NCBI RefSeq assembly: GCF_017591425.1
Contig: NW_024466413.1
Coordinates: forward strand, 744,001-808,000
DNA: 64,000 nucleotides
Direction of reading: 5' to 3'
From: Ochotona curzoniae
Lineage: Eukaryota; Chordata; Mammalia; Lagomorpha; Ochotonidae
In this document: in pieces, positions 20,007 to 31,255 of the stretch
How the letters are laid out: each line of letters opens with the position of its first letter
Numbering within the stretch: position 1 is the stretch's first letter
Notes under the pieces: model-generated
The model's input: the letters and a program-made list of their open reading frames with translations, nothing else
What the model was told of the DNA's origin: nothing
Database searches by the model: none
Translations under genes and position numbers: made by a program

Positions 20007-21855
20007 AAGGAACACCACAAAGCTTGGTGCCAGGGCTGGAGGTGGGCAAGGGAAATCTTGCCGGTTTCTCTCCCTCCTCACTGTAGCTTCACATGTACCC
20101 TGGGAGCCTTCATGGCTGACTTCAGGGGAGCAGTTACAGAAGCGGACTTAGAAGAGGCAGCTCCCACCAAGGTACCCAACAGGCTTTAAAACCCCACTTT
20201 GTCACTGGGGCAGGTAATCTGTAGACACAGCAAGGCTGTTGCTCCTGATCCTTTCATGGTAGGCAGACAGGCCCTGCAGGATGCACAAGAGTGACGGCTG
20301 CATCCCATGGGGGCAGACATTTTCTCCACATTGACCAGTGACAAGAGGGGCCAGTCAGCAAGAGATGGATGTATAGCAAGCATGTCGTCAGTTTCCTCCT
20401 ACTTGGCAATTTCTGGTGATTGACAAGTGTCACCTTTCCTCTACTTTCCCAAGTGTCTGTAGGGATGCCAGACTCAGGGACCATTCTTGTATATACAGGA
20501 CAAAAATCATACCCGTTGATTGTGAATGACCTGGGAAGAAAGGACAGCTGGTCTGTGATGCAGCTCCACTGGCTAAGGGAGTGCTAACATTAGCTTGGAC
20601 AGAGCATTGGGGAAAGGGGCATTTCAGTTCCATGGGAACTACCTAAGGGGCCAATAATGGTCATTTCTGGACTTGAAGCTGGGGACTCTGCAGCCACCTG
20701 AAGCCGCAGGATGAAGCATTGCCTAGTGGATGCCAGGGACAGCAACGCAGATGGGACTCTGACCACCAGGCTACCTCTGGTCAGTTTCAATTTTGTAGCC
20801 AGTAATTCTCCTGGGGGTGTCTTGAGGGGTAGGAGGAATTAGCAAATGAGTGGGAGCAAGAAATCCATGTGAGAGCCAGAGGTATGGTTCGAAGGGTCAA
20901 GTGGGAGCCGAACAGGCAGGCAGGCAGAGCCTGCAGTGGCGCTCAGAGTGTAGGGAAATGAGTCTTCATCTGCAGATGGCGATGCCAGTCCCCACTTGAC
21001 ATACCCAGCAGCCTAACCCATCTGGGTGGCTGGCCACAGGAGGGAGGCTCACGAGGGAGGCAACGGGACCAGTGTGATAGTAAGGTTAGCTTATCTCCTT
21101 TCTTCAATTTCAGTTAGAAGGTTCCTACTATAGGTTTTAGTGACCTTGGTGTGTTGAGTCTCAGTTGAGAACGGTTTGCTTTTTCACATCATTGCTTCTC
21201 TGGCATAGCTGAATTGCTGTCATCACTATCTTTGTATTTTGAGGTTATATCATTCAGTTGGACACAGCATAGATGTTGTGATGGGCTGTAGCCTGGTGAT
21301 AGCGCCCCATAGCGGTGGGCAGTTGTGACTCCATTTTGGTTCCTCCAGTTTTGAGCATAAGTAACTGTAGCTGTCTGATTCTGCACACACATTTACTAGC
21401 TGATGAAAGCATTGTCTGAGTTAAGTTTGGATGATTAGTAATGTGCAACACCTAAACTGAATGGATGGTTTGTATTGCACACAAACCAGAGTATGGTTCA
21501 CTGTTTGGATGGGTAGAGAAAAATACCCCTGGCTGTTCATACCAATGAGAGCTTCAAACCCCCCAAATTTGGCCATGTGGCATGGTTGTTTCTGGAGTGT
21601 AGCAGGAATTGCTGTCACCAAGCTTGACAGCTAAGGACTCCTTACACTTGTGTCCTGTGTGATCTATCCTGCTCTCTGTAACAACATCATTTGATAAGCA
21701 AAGGTGACTGAGTGACTCAAAGGTGGGTCGTACATGCAACGTGGACGCAGCTGGTCAAAGGGGTATCCATGTGCCTGGCTCAAGATTTGATTATACTCTC
21801 AGAATGGTACACAAGTAAAACTGAAAAAATAATTTCCGGGCTATGACATTCCTAA
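20007..21855. other. Non-coding interval, unrecognised
   Basis: No gene or certain repeat. The block 21100-21760 looks like one old element (words TCCATTTTGGTTCCTCCAG and GCCATGTGGCATGGTTG), but I cannot assign it. A (GGCA)n-like run lies near 20920. The frames here are 60-124 codons and without motifs. Confidence 0.3.
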
Positions 21856-22153
21856 GGTTTTTATTGGAAAAATTTACAGAAAAAGGAGAAACAGATCTTC
21901 CTTCTGCTGGTTCACTCCCCAAGCAGCTGCAATGGCTGGAGCTGAGCTGATCTGAAGCCAGCAGCCAGGAGCTTCTTCTGGCTCTTCCACATGGGTGCAG
22001 GGTCCCAAGGCTTTGGGCCGCCCTGTGCTGCATTCCCAGGCCACAGGCAGGGAGCTGGATGGGAAGTGGAACAGCCAGGATATGAACTGGCACCCATATG
22101 GGATCTGGCATGTGCAAGTGAGAATTTAGTCACTATGCTACTGCCCCAGGCCA
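21856..22153 (-). mobile_element. CSINE-type SINE, reverse
   Basis: TTTTTATTGGAAAAATTTAC, CAGATCTTCCTTCTGCTGG, GAAGCCAGCAGCCAGGAGC, GGCAGGGAGCTGGATGGG and ACCCATATGGGATCTGGC follow the family in order. It is intermediate in age. Confidence 0.9.
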
Positions 22154-23502
22154 AGTTCTGGGTTTTCTGTTTCACATTTTACCTTTAATATTTGAAGACT
22201 ATATTTGAACATAGGTAATTGAAGCTGCAAAAAGTGAAACTGTGGCTAAGGTGAGAGCGCTATACCAGCACAATGGCCAAGTTTGTGTTCCTAGTAGTGT
22301 GTTGACACTGACTGGAGTTGGGAAAAGGTGTGGCCAGCTCTGCCGAGCTGGTGACACTGGCAACAGTTCTGCACGCATTTCCCTGCCCTCTCCCTGTTAC
22401 TCTGCACTCAACATTTGGCAAGAGCTTGGTCCTCCCTGGGAAGACAGGGTGAGTGAAAAGCCAGGCAGGCTTGTGCGATGTGTCAGAATGATGGATGTTG
22501 CCTAGCCAGAGGGCCAGGGCAAAGGGCCCAGGCACAGTGTGTAGGAGAAAGAGTGCCATCTGAAACATGGTGAGGGACGTGCGACCTAACAAGGGAGATG
22601 CAGTTTTTTCCTTAAACAAGAGACACGAGTAATGCCACTCTACAGCTGACGCTTTCTCTAGAAACCCCCTCCACTTTTCTTGCTCTTGCTCTGCAGATGT
22701 CTGTTCTGATGACAATGGCCTTACCCATGTGCTGGTCCCAGACTCCTGCCTACCAACCTATCTGCAGGTATATACCTGGAACACTGAACAGCAGCCTGAC
22801 TGCTGGCAGAAACCAATGAATAAATTTCCAATTCCTTGGCTTCAGGGTTCTCGTCTGGAGAATGGAGGTAGTGACGTTTGTGTCATCTTTACTCATGGTG
22901 TGGCTTCATGGGAACCGGAGCTGTGGCAAGGACACTGGGTAATCCGTGGGAATTGGTCGAAGTGTGTGCTCACGACACACTGGTTTTCTTTGCTTAAAGG
23001 CCTCACTGGCATCTTCGCCAGCACAAGAAAAAGAAACCCATGTTCCTTTGTTGATCAGACTAACACTCCAAAGCTGCAGGAAAAAATTCTATTGGAATTG
23101 AAGCTGTGCTTACCATGGGACAAGATAGCAATATTTCTAAGAACTTATTTCAGCATGGCAAGGGATGGATGGCTCCTGCAGTTCTTTGGAATGGGAAAGA
23201 GAAATAAGGATATCCATCAAGAGGGCAAGGATATAGAAACGGTGCATTGAACTGAGAGCAGCTTCCTGGTGCTTACCACGGCACCTGGCCTGTCCTAGGG
23301 AATGTGTGAGATGTGTCAGTGAGATACATGCTAGTCTAAGTAAAGGAATGTGGGTGCTGCCCCCAGAGATGAAGCAGATCCACCTCTGCCATGATAAATG
23401 TCTAAGGTTAAGGATAAAGGCAAGTTGCCTATAGAATGCTTAGGTCATTCCTGTTTGGTAAAATAGATTCTATGGATGCAAGTGTATGCCTGCATGTAAG
23501 CC

Positions 23503-23504
<2 letters not shown>
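22154..23504. other. Non-coding interval with one MIR trace
   Basis: Around 22845-22905 the words TTCAGGGTTCTCGTCTGGAG and AATGGAGGTAGTGACG look like a MIR 3' part. The 173-codon frame at 22729-23250 runs through it and has no recognisable motif. The 151-codon minus frame at 22260-22715 is likewise unsupported. Confidence 0.4.
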
Positions 23505-23542
<38 letters not shown>

Positions 23543-23687
23543 GTGTGTCTGGGTCAGGCCTCCTGGTGGCTCCTGTGTGTGTGTGTGTGTCTGGGACAAG
23601 CCTCCTGGTGGCTCCTGTGTGTGTGTGTGTGTGTGTGTCTGGGTCAGGCCTCCTGGTGGCTCCTGTGTGTGTGTGTGTGTGTGTGTG
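23505..23687. repeat. Compound (GT)n microsatellite and 25 bp-core minisatellite
   Basis: A GT array (from 23505) is followed by three copies of a 25 bp core (CTGGGTCAGGCCTCCTGG then TGGCTCC) at 23549, 23591 and 23639, each separated by variable (TG)n. Unit spacing is 42 then 48 bp because the TG run differs. The middle core has two changes (GGACAAGCC). Cysteine/valine-rich frames through it are an artefact of GT repeats. Confidence 0.95.
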
Positions 23688-23754
23688 TAGATTCAGTTAA
23701 GGGCACTCAAAATGTTTGCTAGGCTGCTGAAGAGTGGGTGTAGGGAGAACTATA

Positions 23755-23995
23755 TTCTGTCTTTTTCATTCAATGATATGCATTAGACAAATTTACATGA
23801 AAATAAGCACAGCTCTACATCACCAGTCCTAATGACTGTCTAATATATCATCACATGGAGCTTTATTATCTGTATTGCTACTTAGGTTATTGCCAATTTT
23901 TCACAATGATCAACAGTGTCGCGATAAGCTGCCTGCGCGTATATCTCTGTCTATAGGGACTGTATTCTTGGGTGCTAGGGAAAAAAAATGACAAG
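23755..23995 (-). mobile_element. Old L1 3'-end fragment
   Basis: TGTCTAATATATCATCACAT, CTACTTAGGTTATTGCCAAT, GATAAGCTGCCTGCGCG and GTATTCTTGGGTGCTAGGG, on the plus strand, follow the reverse complement of an old L1 3' region in which a target fragment reads 'taggttgtttcca'. Confidence 0.55.
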
Positions 23996-24039
23996 TTTTG
24001 CATGTTTACACTTGACACTCCAAGTTTCTTGATTAATTT

Positions 24040-24195
24040 CAAAACCATGCAATGGCTCAGCCACTTATCGGCTGTGAGATTGTGGATGGAAAACCTGTTA
24101 TAATTTGCTTCCTCCTCTTGAAATAGGACTATCCATCCCCAGGAGCTGTTGTGAGGGTAAAGGATGATTAATGAGGGAAAATTGTTCAGCTCACA
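24040..24195 (+). mobile_element. MIR SINE
   Basis: AGCCACTTATCGGCTGTGAG matches the MIR core. GGAGCTGTTGTGAGGGTAAA matches its 3' part (TTGTTGTGAGGATTAA in the consensus). Confidence 0.65.
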
Positions 24196-24685
24196 GAAAG
24201 CTCCCGGTCAACTCACCAGGGACAAGAAGAAACAGACATGAGAGGGAGTCATGCTTTGGGCAGGAGAGAGGCCAGATGTACAGCATGCCCCTGGGGTGGC
24301 TGGGCGCCTGCAAAAGTGAGAGGCAGCACTTGCTCTTCCTATCTCCCAGGCAGGCTTTCTCACCTTCACTTTGGGAGACTGACCCATGCCCATCCTGGGC
24401 ATCTGGTCAGCAGTGGTGTGGATGAATCCAACTCAGGGCATAACCAAGTCAGGGTGCTGTGGCCAGTAGCAGCTGCATTCCTGCCACACTGACCCCTCTG
24501 CAGAAGGCACAGCAGCCTTGTGGCTCCAGGTGTCAGGTCAAATGAGAACAAGTTCATCCATGAAGATGGATAGGTCACGGTCTCAGTTGTGTGAGGTTGA
24601 ACAGCATCCCACAGACCGTCACTCCAAATAACTAGAAATGCTTTGGTTCACAGTTACAGAGGCTGAGACACCACGTCTGAGGGAC
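24196..24685. other. Non-coding interval, nothing recognised
   Basis: Two plus-strand frames of 84 codons overlap each other and a minus frame of 64 codons. None has a recognisable motif or splice context. Confidence 0.35.
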
Positions 24686-24945
24686 TGGGGCTGGCACTGC
24701 AGTGCAGCAAGCTAAGCTATCTCCTGTAACACCAGCTGGCATCCCCCATGGGTGCAGTCTCAATCTGATCTTTCTGCTAGTGGGTCCATGAAAGCAAAGA
24801 TGACCCACACAGTTGGGCCTCTATCTCGAATGTGAGAAACCTTGCTAGAGCTCCTGGTGTTTACTGCAGTCATTCGGAGAGAAAGCCAGTGAATGGAAGA
24901 TGTTTCTCGGTCCCAGTCTGTGTCTCTCATTTCTGTAGCTCTGCC
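24686..24945 (+). mobile_element. Old CSINE-type SINE
   Basis: TGGGGCTGGCACTGCAGTGC head, CAGCTGGCATCCCCCATGG, CTCCTGGTGTTTACTGC, GAATGGAAGATGTTTCTC and TTTCTGTAGCTCTGCC tail. Strongly diverged. Confidence 0.65.
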
Positions 24946-25479
24946 TCTATGACAACTTTGGAAAAAGATGGAAGGATTGCGTCTGCCGAGTGTCTTTCTG
25001 CTGAGTCATAAGATGGCAGATCACCCAGTGAGCCGCATCCAGAGACGGTGAGCTCATTTTACAACAAGTTCCCACTCCTGCAGTGAACTCCCTGCTACTA
25101 CACCCAGGAGAGCAGGGTGTGCACAACCTTTTCATCTGCTCAGAGTCCCAGATCTCAGTGTTTCTTCTCTGGGGATTAGTTTCCAGCACATGGTCATCTT
25201 TGGGAATTCAGGAAGGGTTCAATAGTCATAGCCCAGGGATGACCAGGAATGGAACTTGGCCAGAAGCAGGAGGAGCAGTGGACTTTGAGGCTTTGAGAGC
25301 CATTTATTTACACATGAAGGCTGCACATGTGTGAACATATTGCCTCCATGCATGTCCATGCGACTTTGCAAAGAGGGAGTTAGTGATAGCCTCCTGGGGC
25401 TCTACTGAACTGAGTAGGAATTGGGAAAATGTCATGGCCTCATGAGTGAACTTGGTATTCTTTTGACACCCTTGTCCTC

Positions 25480-25655
25480 TGTTCAGCCATGTATTTACGC
25501 CTCTCTGCCAAGTTAGGCTGCAATACAAACACCCTTCCTGCTACTGCCCCAACCTCCAGAGCCATGAGCCCCACGCCCTTCCATCATCCACTGCTTTCCC
25601 ACATTGTGGTGCTAGGTTGCAGCAACTGAGACCAGACTAAGACAAGCAGTAGATG
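25480..25655 (+). mobile_element. MaLR-type LTR 3' end (MLT1/MST-like)
   Basis: CCAACCTCCAGAGCCATGAG, CACATTGTGGTGCTAGG and GCAACTGAGACCAGACTAAG then ACA correspond in order to the MaLR LTR terminus. Confidence 0.7.
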
Positions 25656-26935
25656 GTAGGATATACACCTGAACAGCTTCTAAGTACCGAAGGAGAAAAA
25701 ATCCTTTCTGAATTTTCATTAGGAAATTTGCAGTGAATTTCTGAGAAACATGAAAGAACAGCTTCTCCTGCGTTTTTGGACTTGCTTTCAATAAACTTCG
25801 TACCTTTGTCTGAGAGCTCTTGCCCAAGAGACCCTACCAATGTGCCTGAGCCATGGGCTTTCTTTTCCAATCTCTGAATTATTTCTGTTCAGCTGATTAG
25901 ACTTCTCTCATGCAAGCCAAGGCCCCGGAACTCTTGCCTGAGTTGTCGTCTTTCTCCTCCTGATGCAACTCCAGAAATGAATCACCAGCTAAGCTCTAAT
26001 TTCATTCCATACCCTTGGGAGCTGCTGTCTTGCAAGTGTCACAGCACCACCATCTGTAGGTTGGTTCCATCAACCCCTTTAACTTCAGATTTCTACCCCA
26101 GCAGAAGCACAAACAGATTTTACCTATGGGAATTGCTGGGCTCACTTTCTGCCGATCTGGGCAGGTTTGGCTGAAGGAATATTGGATAAATTCTCAGTGT
26201 TAGGGCTTCTTTTCTTTGTTGAGGACTGAGTGGTGCACTCTAGCTGCTGCACAGGGTGATTATAGGTGCATAGTTGCTGTTCCGAGCAATGGGAGCCCAC
26301 CTGTGCCTCTCAGCCATTCTTTCCATCTGTGAAGTAGGGGGCGGGTGATATCCTAGTGAGTAAAGAGAGGGACAGCACCCAGAGGGTCTATGTGAAATGT
26401 CATTTTCCTCCTGCTCCAAAAACCTGGGTGTTACCTCATTGAAGATGACACGCAACTGGCAAAATGAGGAAATGGAGATGCTCCACGTCTGTGTCATTAT
26501 GAGTTGCAAACCAAAGCGGCATGGAAGCACCCTCAAACAGCTATTAGCATGGCTGAACTTCAAGTCATTGATAGTACTGAATGCTGGCAGGGCATGGAGC
26601 AACAGGAACTCACAATCGTTGAGTGTATTGAACACTACAGTTGCTTAAATTCTTTTAAGCCAACTTGACACATTAAAGCTTTCTTATGTCAATAAATTTT
26701 CATTTCCAGACATCACTGCAGTCAAAAGGCAAGTTCTACATGGCACAAAGAAAAGTTACTAAGTAGAGTTCAGAGCATAGCACAACCTAAATGAATTACT
26801 ATTTAAAAAATTGTACTATACTCAAATATGAAAGTTTATTCATAAACAGAGTAGGTAAGGCAGTGAATGTTTCTTATGTCTTAAACAATCTAAGAACTCA
26901 TGATTAATTGATGTCATAAAGCTCAAAATAAAATA
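25656..26935. other. Non-coding interval with MIR trace
   Basis: GTGCCTCTCAGCCATTCTTT then CCATCTGTGAAG near 26310-26335 is a MIR-like core. The rest, including the AT-rich 26640-26930, holds nothing I recognise. The 131-codon minus frame (26240-26635) lacks support. Confidence 0.4.
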
Positions 26936-27205
26936 TGAATGTCCTAATTGAATTTATTTTCACTGACTTCAAGGGCAGAGAGAGCAAGCGAGCACATGCT
27001 TATCCACTGGTTCAGGAGCTAGGAAGTTCATCCGGGTTTACCAGGTGGATGACAGGGATCCAAGGATACATTCCACAGCCTCCTCGGGCACATCAGCAGG
27101 GAAGTGGACTGGAAGCACAGAGCAGTTAGGACTCAGACTGGCCCTCTTTCACCCACAGGATGTGGATGTGGCAAGCAGTCTGTGGTCACTGTGTCAAGAC
27201 AGCAC
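26936..27205 (-). mobile_element. Old CSINE-type SINE, reverse
   Basis: Diverged landmarks: AGAGAGCAAGCGAGCACATG, ATCCACTGGTTCAGGAGC, GGCACATCAGCAGGGAAGTG and GCAGTTAGGACTCAGAC, then GTCACTGTGTCAAGACAGC. Confidence 0.65.
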
Positions 27206-28230
27206 CCTTTAAGCCTTTGTATACCTTCAGTAACATTTATGAGATGATCTGTTGTAACTTAGATTCATGATTAAAAACCAATCATTTGGTCAACAAATAA
27301 TTTGTACCAGATATATACCACAAAATGCAACCTGCCAATGAAATTGAGAAAAAATAAAAAGGACATAACCATTGACAGATTCTGGGGAAACAAAAAAAGC
27401 CACTGACCGCTCAATGGCCGCTTGCTTCAGCTCAGTAGGTAAGATTCTCATGTGTGCAATTCAGAGTCGACTCTCACCAAGCAGAAAGTAGAATGCAGAA
27501 TCTGAAGGGGATGTGGGGACAGTCTAGGAGAGGTAGGCCAAGGGGGACAACTCTGAGCAGAGGGAATAGGTTCTGGGCATTGCACGGCTGGATGACTGGA
27601 GTTAATGAGCATGAATTGTGAACTTCTAAATAGCTAGAGGATTTTGAATTCACCACAAAGAATAAATGCTGGAGGCATTTGTTGTATATGATTTGCTAAT
27701 GCCCTGGTTAGGATAGCCCACAAGGCATAATGGGGATTGAAACACAGATTTGTCATGTGTCAATTTAAGACAAAACAAAACAGTCTAAGGAGAGATTCAC
27801 AAGGAGAACTGTATGGGATTGGAAGGGAGGACCTCAGATGTTGATGGGCAGAGGCAGGATGCTAACGTAGGGAGCTCTTAGAGACAGTGCACCTTAGAGG
27901 TAGACCAGGTGCCCCTTTAAAACGCCTTGCAGACCGGAGTTTCTTGGGCTCTACTTCTTGGTCCAAGCCAGCCCCTTCTCTTCCTTTGAATCACAATAGC
28001 AGTGCTACAAACAGCGAGACCAGTGAGGCACACAAACAGCAGCAAGGCTGGAGCTTCCTGCCATATAAACCTCACATGCAGTAGGAGCTAGTATCCATGA
28101 CTTTTCAGAAGATGGTTTCATAGAGGTTGCACACTTTGCAGTACCAAGCTTGGGTGACATCCAACTCTGTCCAGACAAATCTTGTGCAAACACAGGATTT
28201 AACAAGAGCAAAAGCAAGTGTGAATTCATG
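27206..28230. other. Non-coding interval with a tRNA-like motif
   Basis: No gene. At 27430-27478 the words TCAGCTCAGTAGGTAAGA (A-box-like) and AGAGTCGACTCTCACC (B-box-like) are spaced as in a tRNA. The flanks do not pair as an acceptor stem, so it is more likely an old tRNA-derived SINE head than a tRNA gene. Confidence 0.35.
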
Positions 28231-28758
28231 TTAGCAAGGAGAATGACACATTAGAGTAAAAAAGACTGTGATAAATGGACAGGAAGACAGTGAACAAAAT
28301 AACAAGCCCAAAGTGGTGTAGGACGTGTGAGCCATATCTTGATGAAGAGACAGAAGCCAGTGCAAGACTGGCCAAAGGGGAGAGGACAAGCAGCTTGTGA
28401 AGGACAGTTTGGAAGCATGGACTGGGTTCCTCTGGGTCTCAGCAATTTCAGTTAAGAAAGTAGAGATCTCTTTATCTGTCATGCTGCTTTCTTCCCACTC
28501 TGCTAGTTGACCCACAGCATCCTTTCTAGCGATTTTCTCTTCCACAAGCCAGCCTAGGGTCAGGTTGTGTGTGCAGTGGTCAGTTCTTAGCATTGCTTTG
28601 CTTGCTAGAATGAGCAATAGCCTTACTAAAACCGTCGGATGCCCTTGCTCGTGTTCCAATAGCCAAGTGAGGCCCTTGAGCCATCGTTGAGCACGATCAT
28701 CCTTCTTGTACTTCTTACAACAGGTGAGCACTCTGACCTCTATTTTTTTTGGAGTCAA
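28231..28758 (-). other. Open frame of 175 codons, unrecognised, possibly a relic
   Basis: The frame has a charged, fairly protein-like central part (for example EEKIARKDAVGQLAEWEESS) and no low complexity. It does not overlap a repeat I can name. Against it: no ribosome or promoter context, no poly(A) signature of a processed copy, and frames of similar length occur elsewhere here by chance. I assign no function. A processed-pseudogene fragment is the main alternative to chance. Confidence 0.15.
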
Positions 28759-30369
28759 CTGATCTTGTGTAATCTAAGAGCTCCTCAATGCTACTGCTTT
28801 CTTACTGTTGGGTAACATGGAATGTCTTTAAAGCTAGCAAGCTCTGCAGACTTCCACTGTATGCTGCTCCCGCTGCCCACTCCTCTCAGCCATGCTACGC
28901 AGGCCAGCAGTGGCTTTCCTCCTTTGCTCATGGACATCCATTTCTACAGGTCAGAAGAGCTGTGCTAGCAGAGTGTGCCTGTTCTATCCTTAATCCTCCA
29001 GGTATTTTGGGTGGGGTGGGGTAGTTCATCCTCTCACCCTGAGGTGTACTGGAGCATGATTCCTTTCATTTCCAGAGCATAGTCTTTGCCATAGGTCTGA
29101 GAGCTAGACATCAGAGGAAGTAATGTGTAGGTTCTCTTACAATGCAGAGAGTCTTACATCATCTCTAAGATAATTACAGTGGAGAGTGGAGCTAGTCTGG
29201 TTACTCAAAATAAAAGGTTTCCAAATGCATGAACCAAGCATGGCAACCTCTCTCGTCTTAATCCTGGTCCTGGCCTATCTGTGGACTCCAAGCTTAGGAA
29301 AACCGAGCTGTTAGTGAAGTCCTGTGAACTATCATTAGCTTTCAACCTCATGGCTGCAGAGGGATGGGGGAGTCACTAGATTCCAGACTGGGCACTTCAT
29401 GGTTGACCAGCTGCCCTCTGGATTTCATGGTTCTCCTTCAGGGAAACTATCAGAGAAGGCTGGATGAATTCAGGAGATGATAGGAAGCCCTGTTACTGCT
29501 CATTCCATGGCTTTGAGTTCAGCCTCAGCTGAGTAGACTTGGCCTCACAGGTGGAGATTCATTTTCTCCTGGTAATATCCCACTACAAATGTGTAGGGCA
29601 CTCTCCATCCTGCTTCCTTGATTCTGTGCCTAAGATTCAGCTTTTCGAGGAAGCCATTCTATAGTACTTACTACACATCCCACAGCTTATTATATGCAAA
29701 CAGTACCTGCTTATGTAGATTTACAAGTCAGGATATATTGAAAACCAATCCAAATTGCAATGCATATGAAAATATTAATACTCTCTTTCACATAGAGAGG
29801 TAGAGGAAAGAGGGAGAGGGAGAAAGAATTGATTTTTGGTTTAACTCAAAAGTTCTGTTGTGCTGCTGTCCTCTAGCAGATCTTGGAGGAAGTGATCAAC
29901 TGATGATACCGGCCCCCATTTCCCTCAACTTTGTCTTTATTCTTATGATGGCAAGATGACCACCAGCACACCCAGGTTCACGAATTCAGTAAGTGAAGAT
30001 CCTTTCCTGAAATTCCCAGCAGATATTTCAGAGAGGGCTCTGAAGGACCCAATGTTGGCTCAATAGCTCCCTGTGTATAAGGGGATGTGAGTTTGATTGG
30101 TAAGTCCAGTCATGTGCCTGTGGCCGCGGAGTCTTTGGTGTTTACTGCCTGGAGTGGGCAAAACATGGCTTCTCCAGAGGGATGCTGGGGTCTAATTTGA
30201 AAATGGAATGCTGGGTAGGATGAAAGACTTAGGACAGAACACAGACTAATTTGCAGAAATAAAATAGAACTAGAGTAGGGGATCTGGGTGCTCTGTATGA
30301 AGATGTCACGTGCAAGCATACTACATGGTCAACTATTAAGCCAGGGCATTCTCTGAACCCAAAAGGCTC
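28759..30369. other. Non-coding interval, nothing firmly recognised
   Basis: An interval without certain repeats. Positions 29790-29850 are purine-rich (GAGGTAGAGGAAAGAGGG) and might be the 3' part of a degraded reverse SINE. No exon is seen. Confidence 0.3.
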
Positions 30370-30379
30370 CAAGGTTTCT

Positions 30380-30735
30380 ATGAGTGTAGCATTATACTCA
30401 TGTCACAGGTGTAAGAATAAAGGCCAGAGATACAAGGAACATCATGTGATTTAAACATTTAGGTGAGATCAAGCTGAATGGAGGTAGGCTCTAAATTAAA
30501 ACCATGTGCCAGATTTCATGAACTTTTGGCATGTCTTACTTTATATACTAGATTATTGCATTAACTCAAATAGGTTGCTATAATGAAGTTCACCTGTTAC
30601 TTTATATGTGGCTTCTAGAAATCTGGACAATGCTTGTATTGCACACAATGCTCCTGAGAGTGGAAGAGGCTCACCTAGCACCACACGGTTAGTAAAGGCG
30701 GTAGAAGTTGGACTTAGTGCAAGTTGGCTTGTTAC
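30380..30735 (-). mobile_element. Two MIR fragments, reverse
   Basis: ACTCATGTCACAGGTGTAAG with GGCCAGAGATACAAGG (30390-30440) and CACCTAGCACCACACGGTTA with GTAAAGGCGGTAGAAGTTGG (30672-30712) both match the reverse complement of MIR cores. They may be one element split by unrelated DNA, or two. Confidence 0.55.
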
Positions 30736-31074
30736 AACTGGCTGAACACAGCCAGCCTAGGCAGCTTGGATGGCAGGGAAGTGAGACAGTTTTGTGGTAG
30801 GAGTGTGTTCCAGCTCAGTGTGAGGCTGGGGTGTGGGCAGGACTACGAGGGGGAACTGCTGTAGGCCTCTCTGCTGGCTCTGGGTCTGGCATTCCACTGG
30901 GCGTGGAAGCAGTGCTCTAGGCCTCAGTGTGCATGTGGTGGCCTCCTGCACTCCCCACACCATACTCTCTCAGCACACAGTCTCTGCTTTGCCATCCCTA
31001 TGATGACCCCTTCGTACTGGAGTAGGGGCACCCTAGTGCCTCCAGTTAGGTCAACTGTCTGTGAAGAGATTTCC

Positions 31075-31255
31075 AATTAATGTTCCACTTGCTGCCCATG
31101 GATTCAGCATTGCTAAATTCTGCTCTTAATACTACAGGCTTCCCAGGCACATTAGCAGGGAGCTGGATTGAAGTAGAACAGCTGGAACTCAAACCGACAT
31201 TAATGAGGAATGCTGGTATTACTCACCCTGCCACAGCACTGGGACTCATTTCTCA
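31075..31255 (-). mobile_element. CSINE-type SINE fragment, reverse
   Basis: TTCCCAGGCACATTAGCAGG, GAGCTGGATTGAAGTAGAAC, GCTGGAACTCAAACC and CACCCTGCCACAGCACTGGG are the 5' half of the SINE read in reverse. The part toward the tail has decayed. Confidence 0.7.

Noticed and set aside
22729..23250. 173-codon plus frame suggestive of a small protein
   Set aside because: Passes through a MIR-like fragment and has no signal peptide, domain or homologue that I recognise.
23436..23722. Three overlapping Cys/Val-rich frames
   Set aside because: Artefact of the GT-repeat minisatellite, which is open in all three frames.
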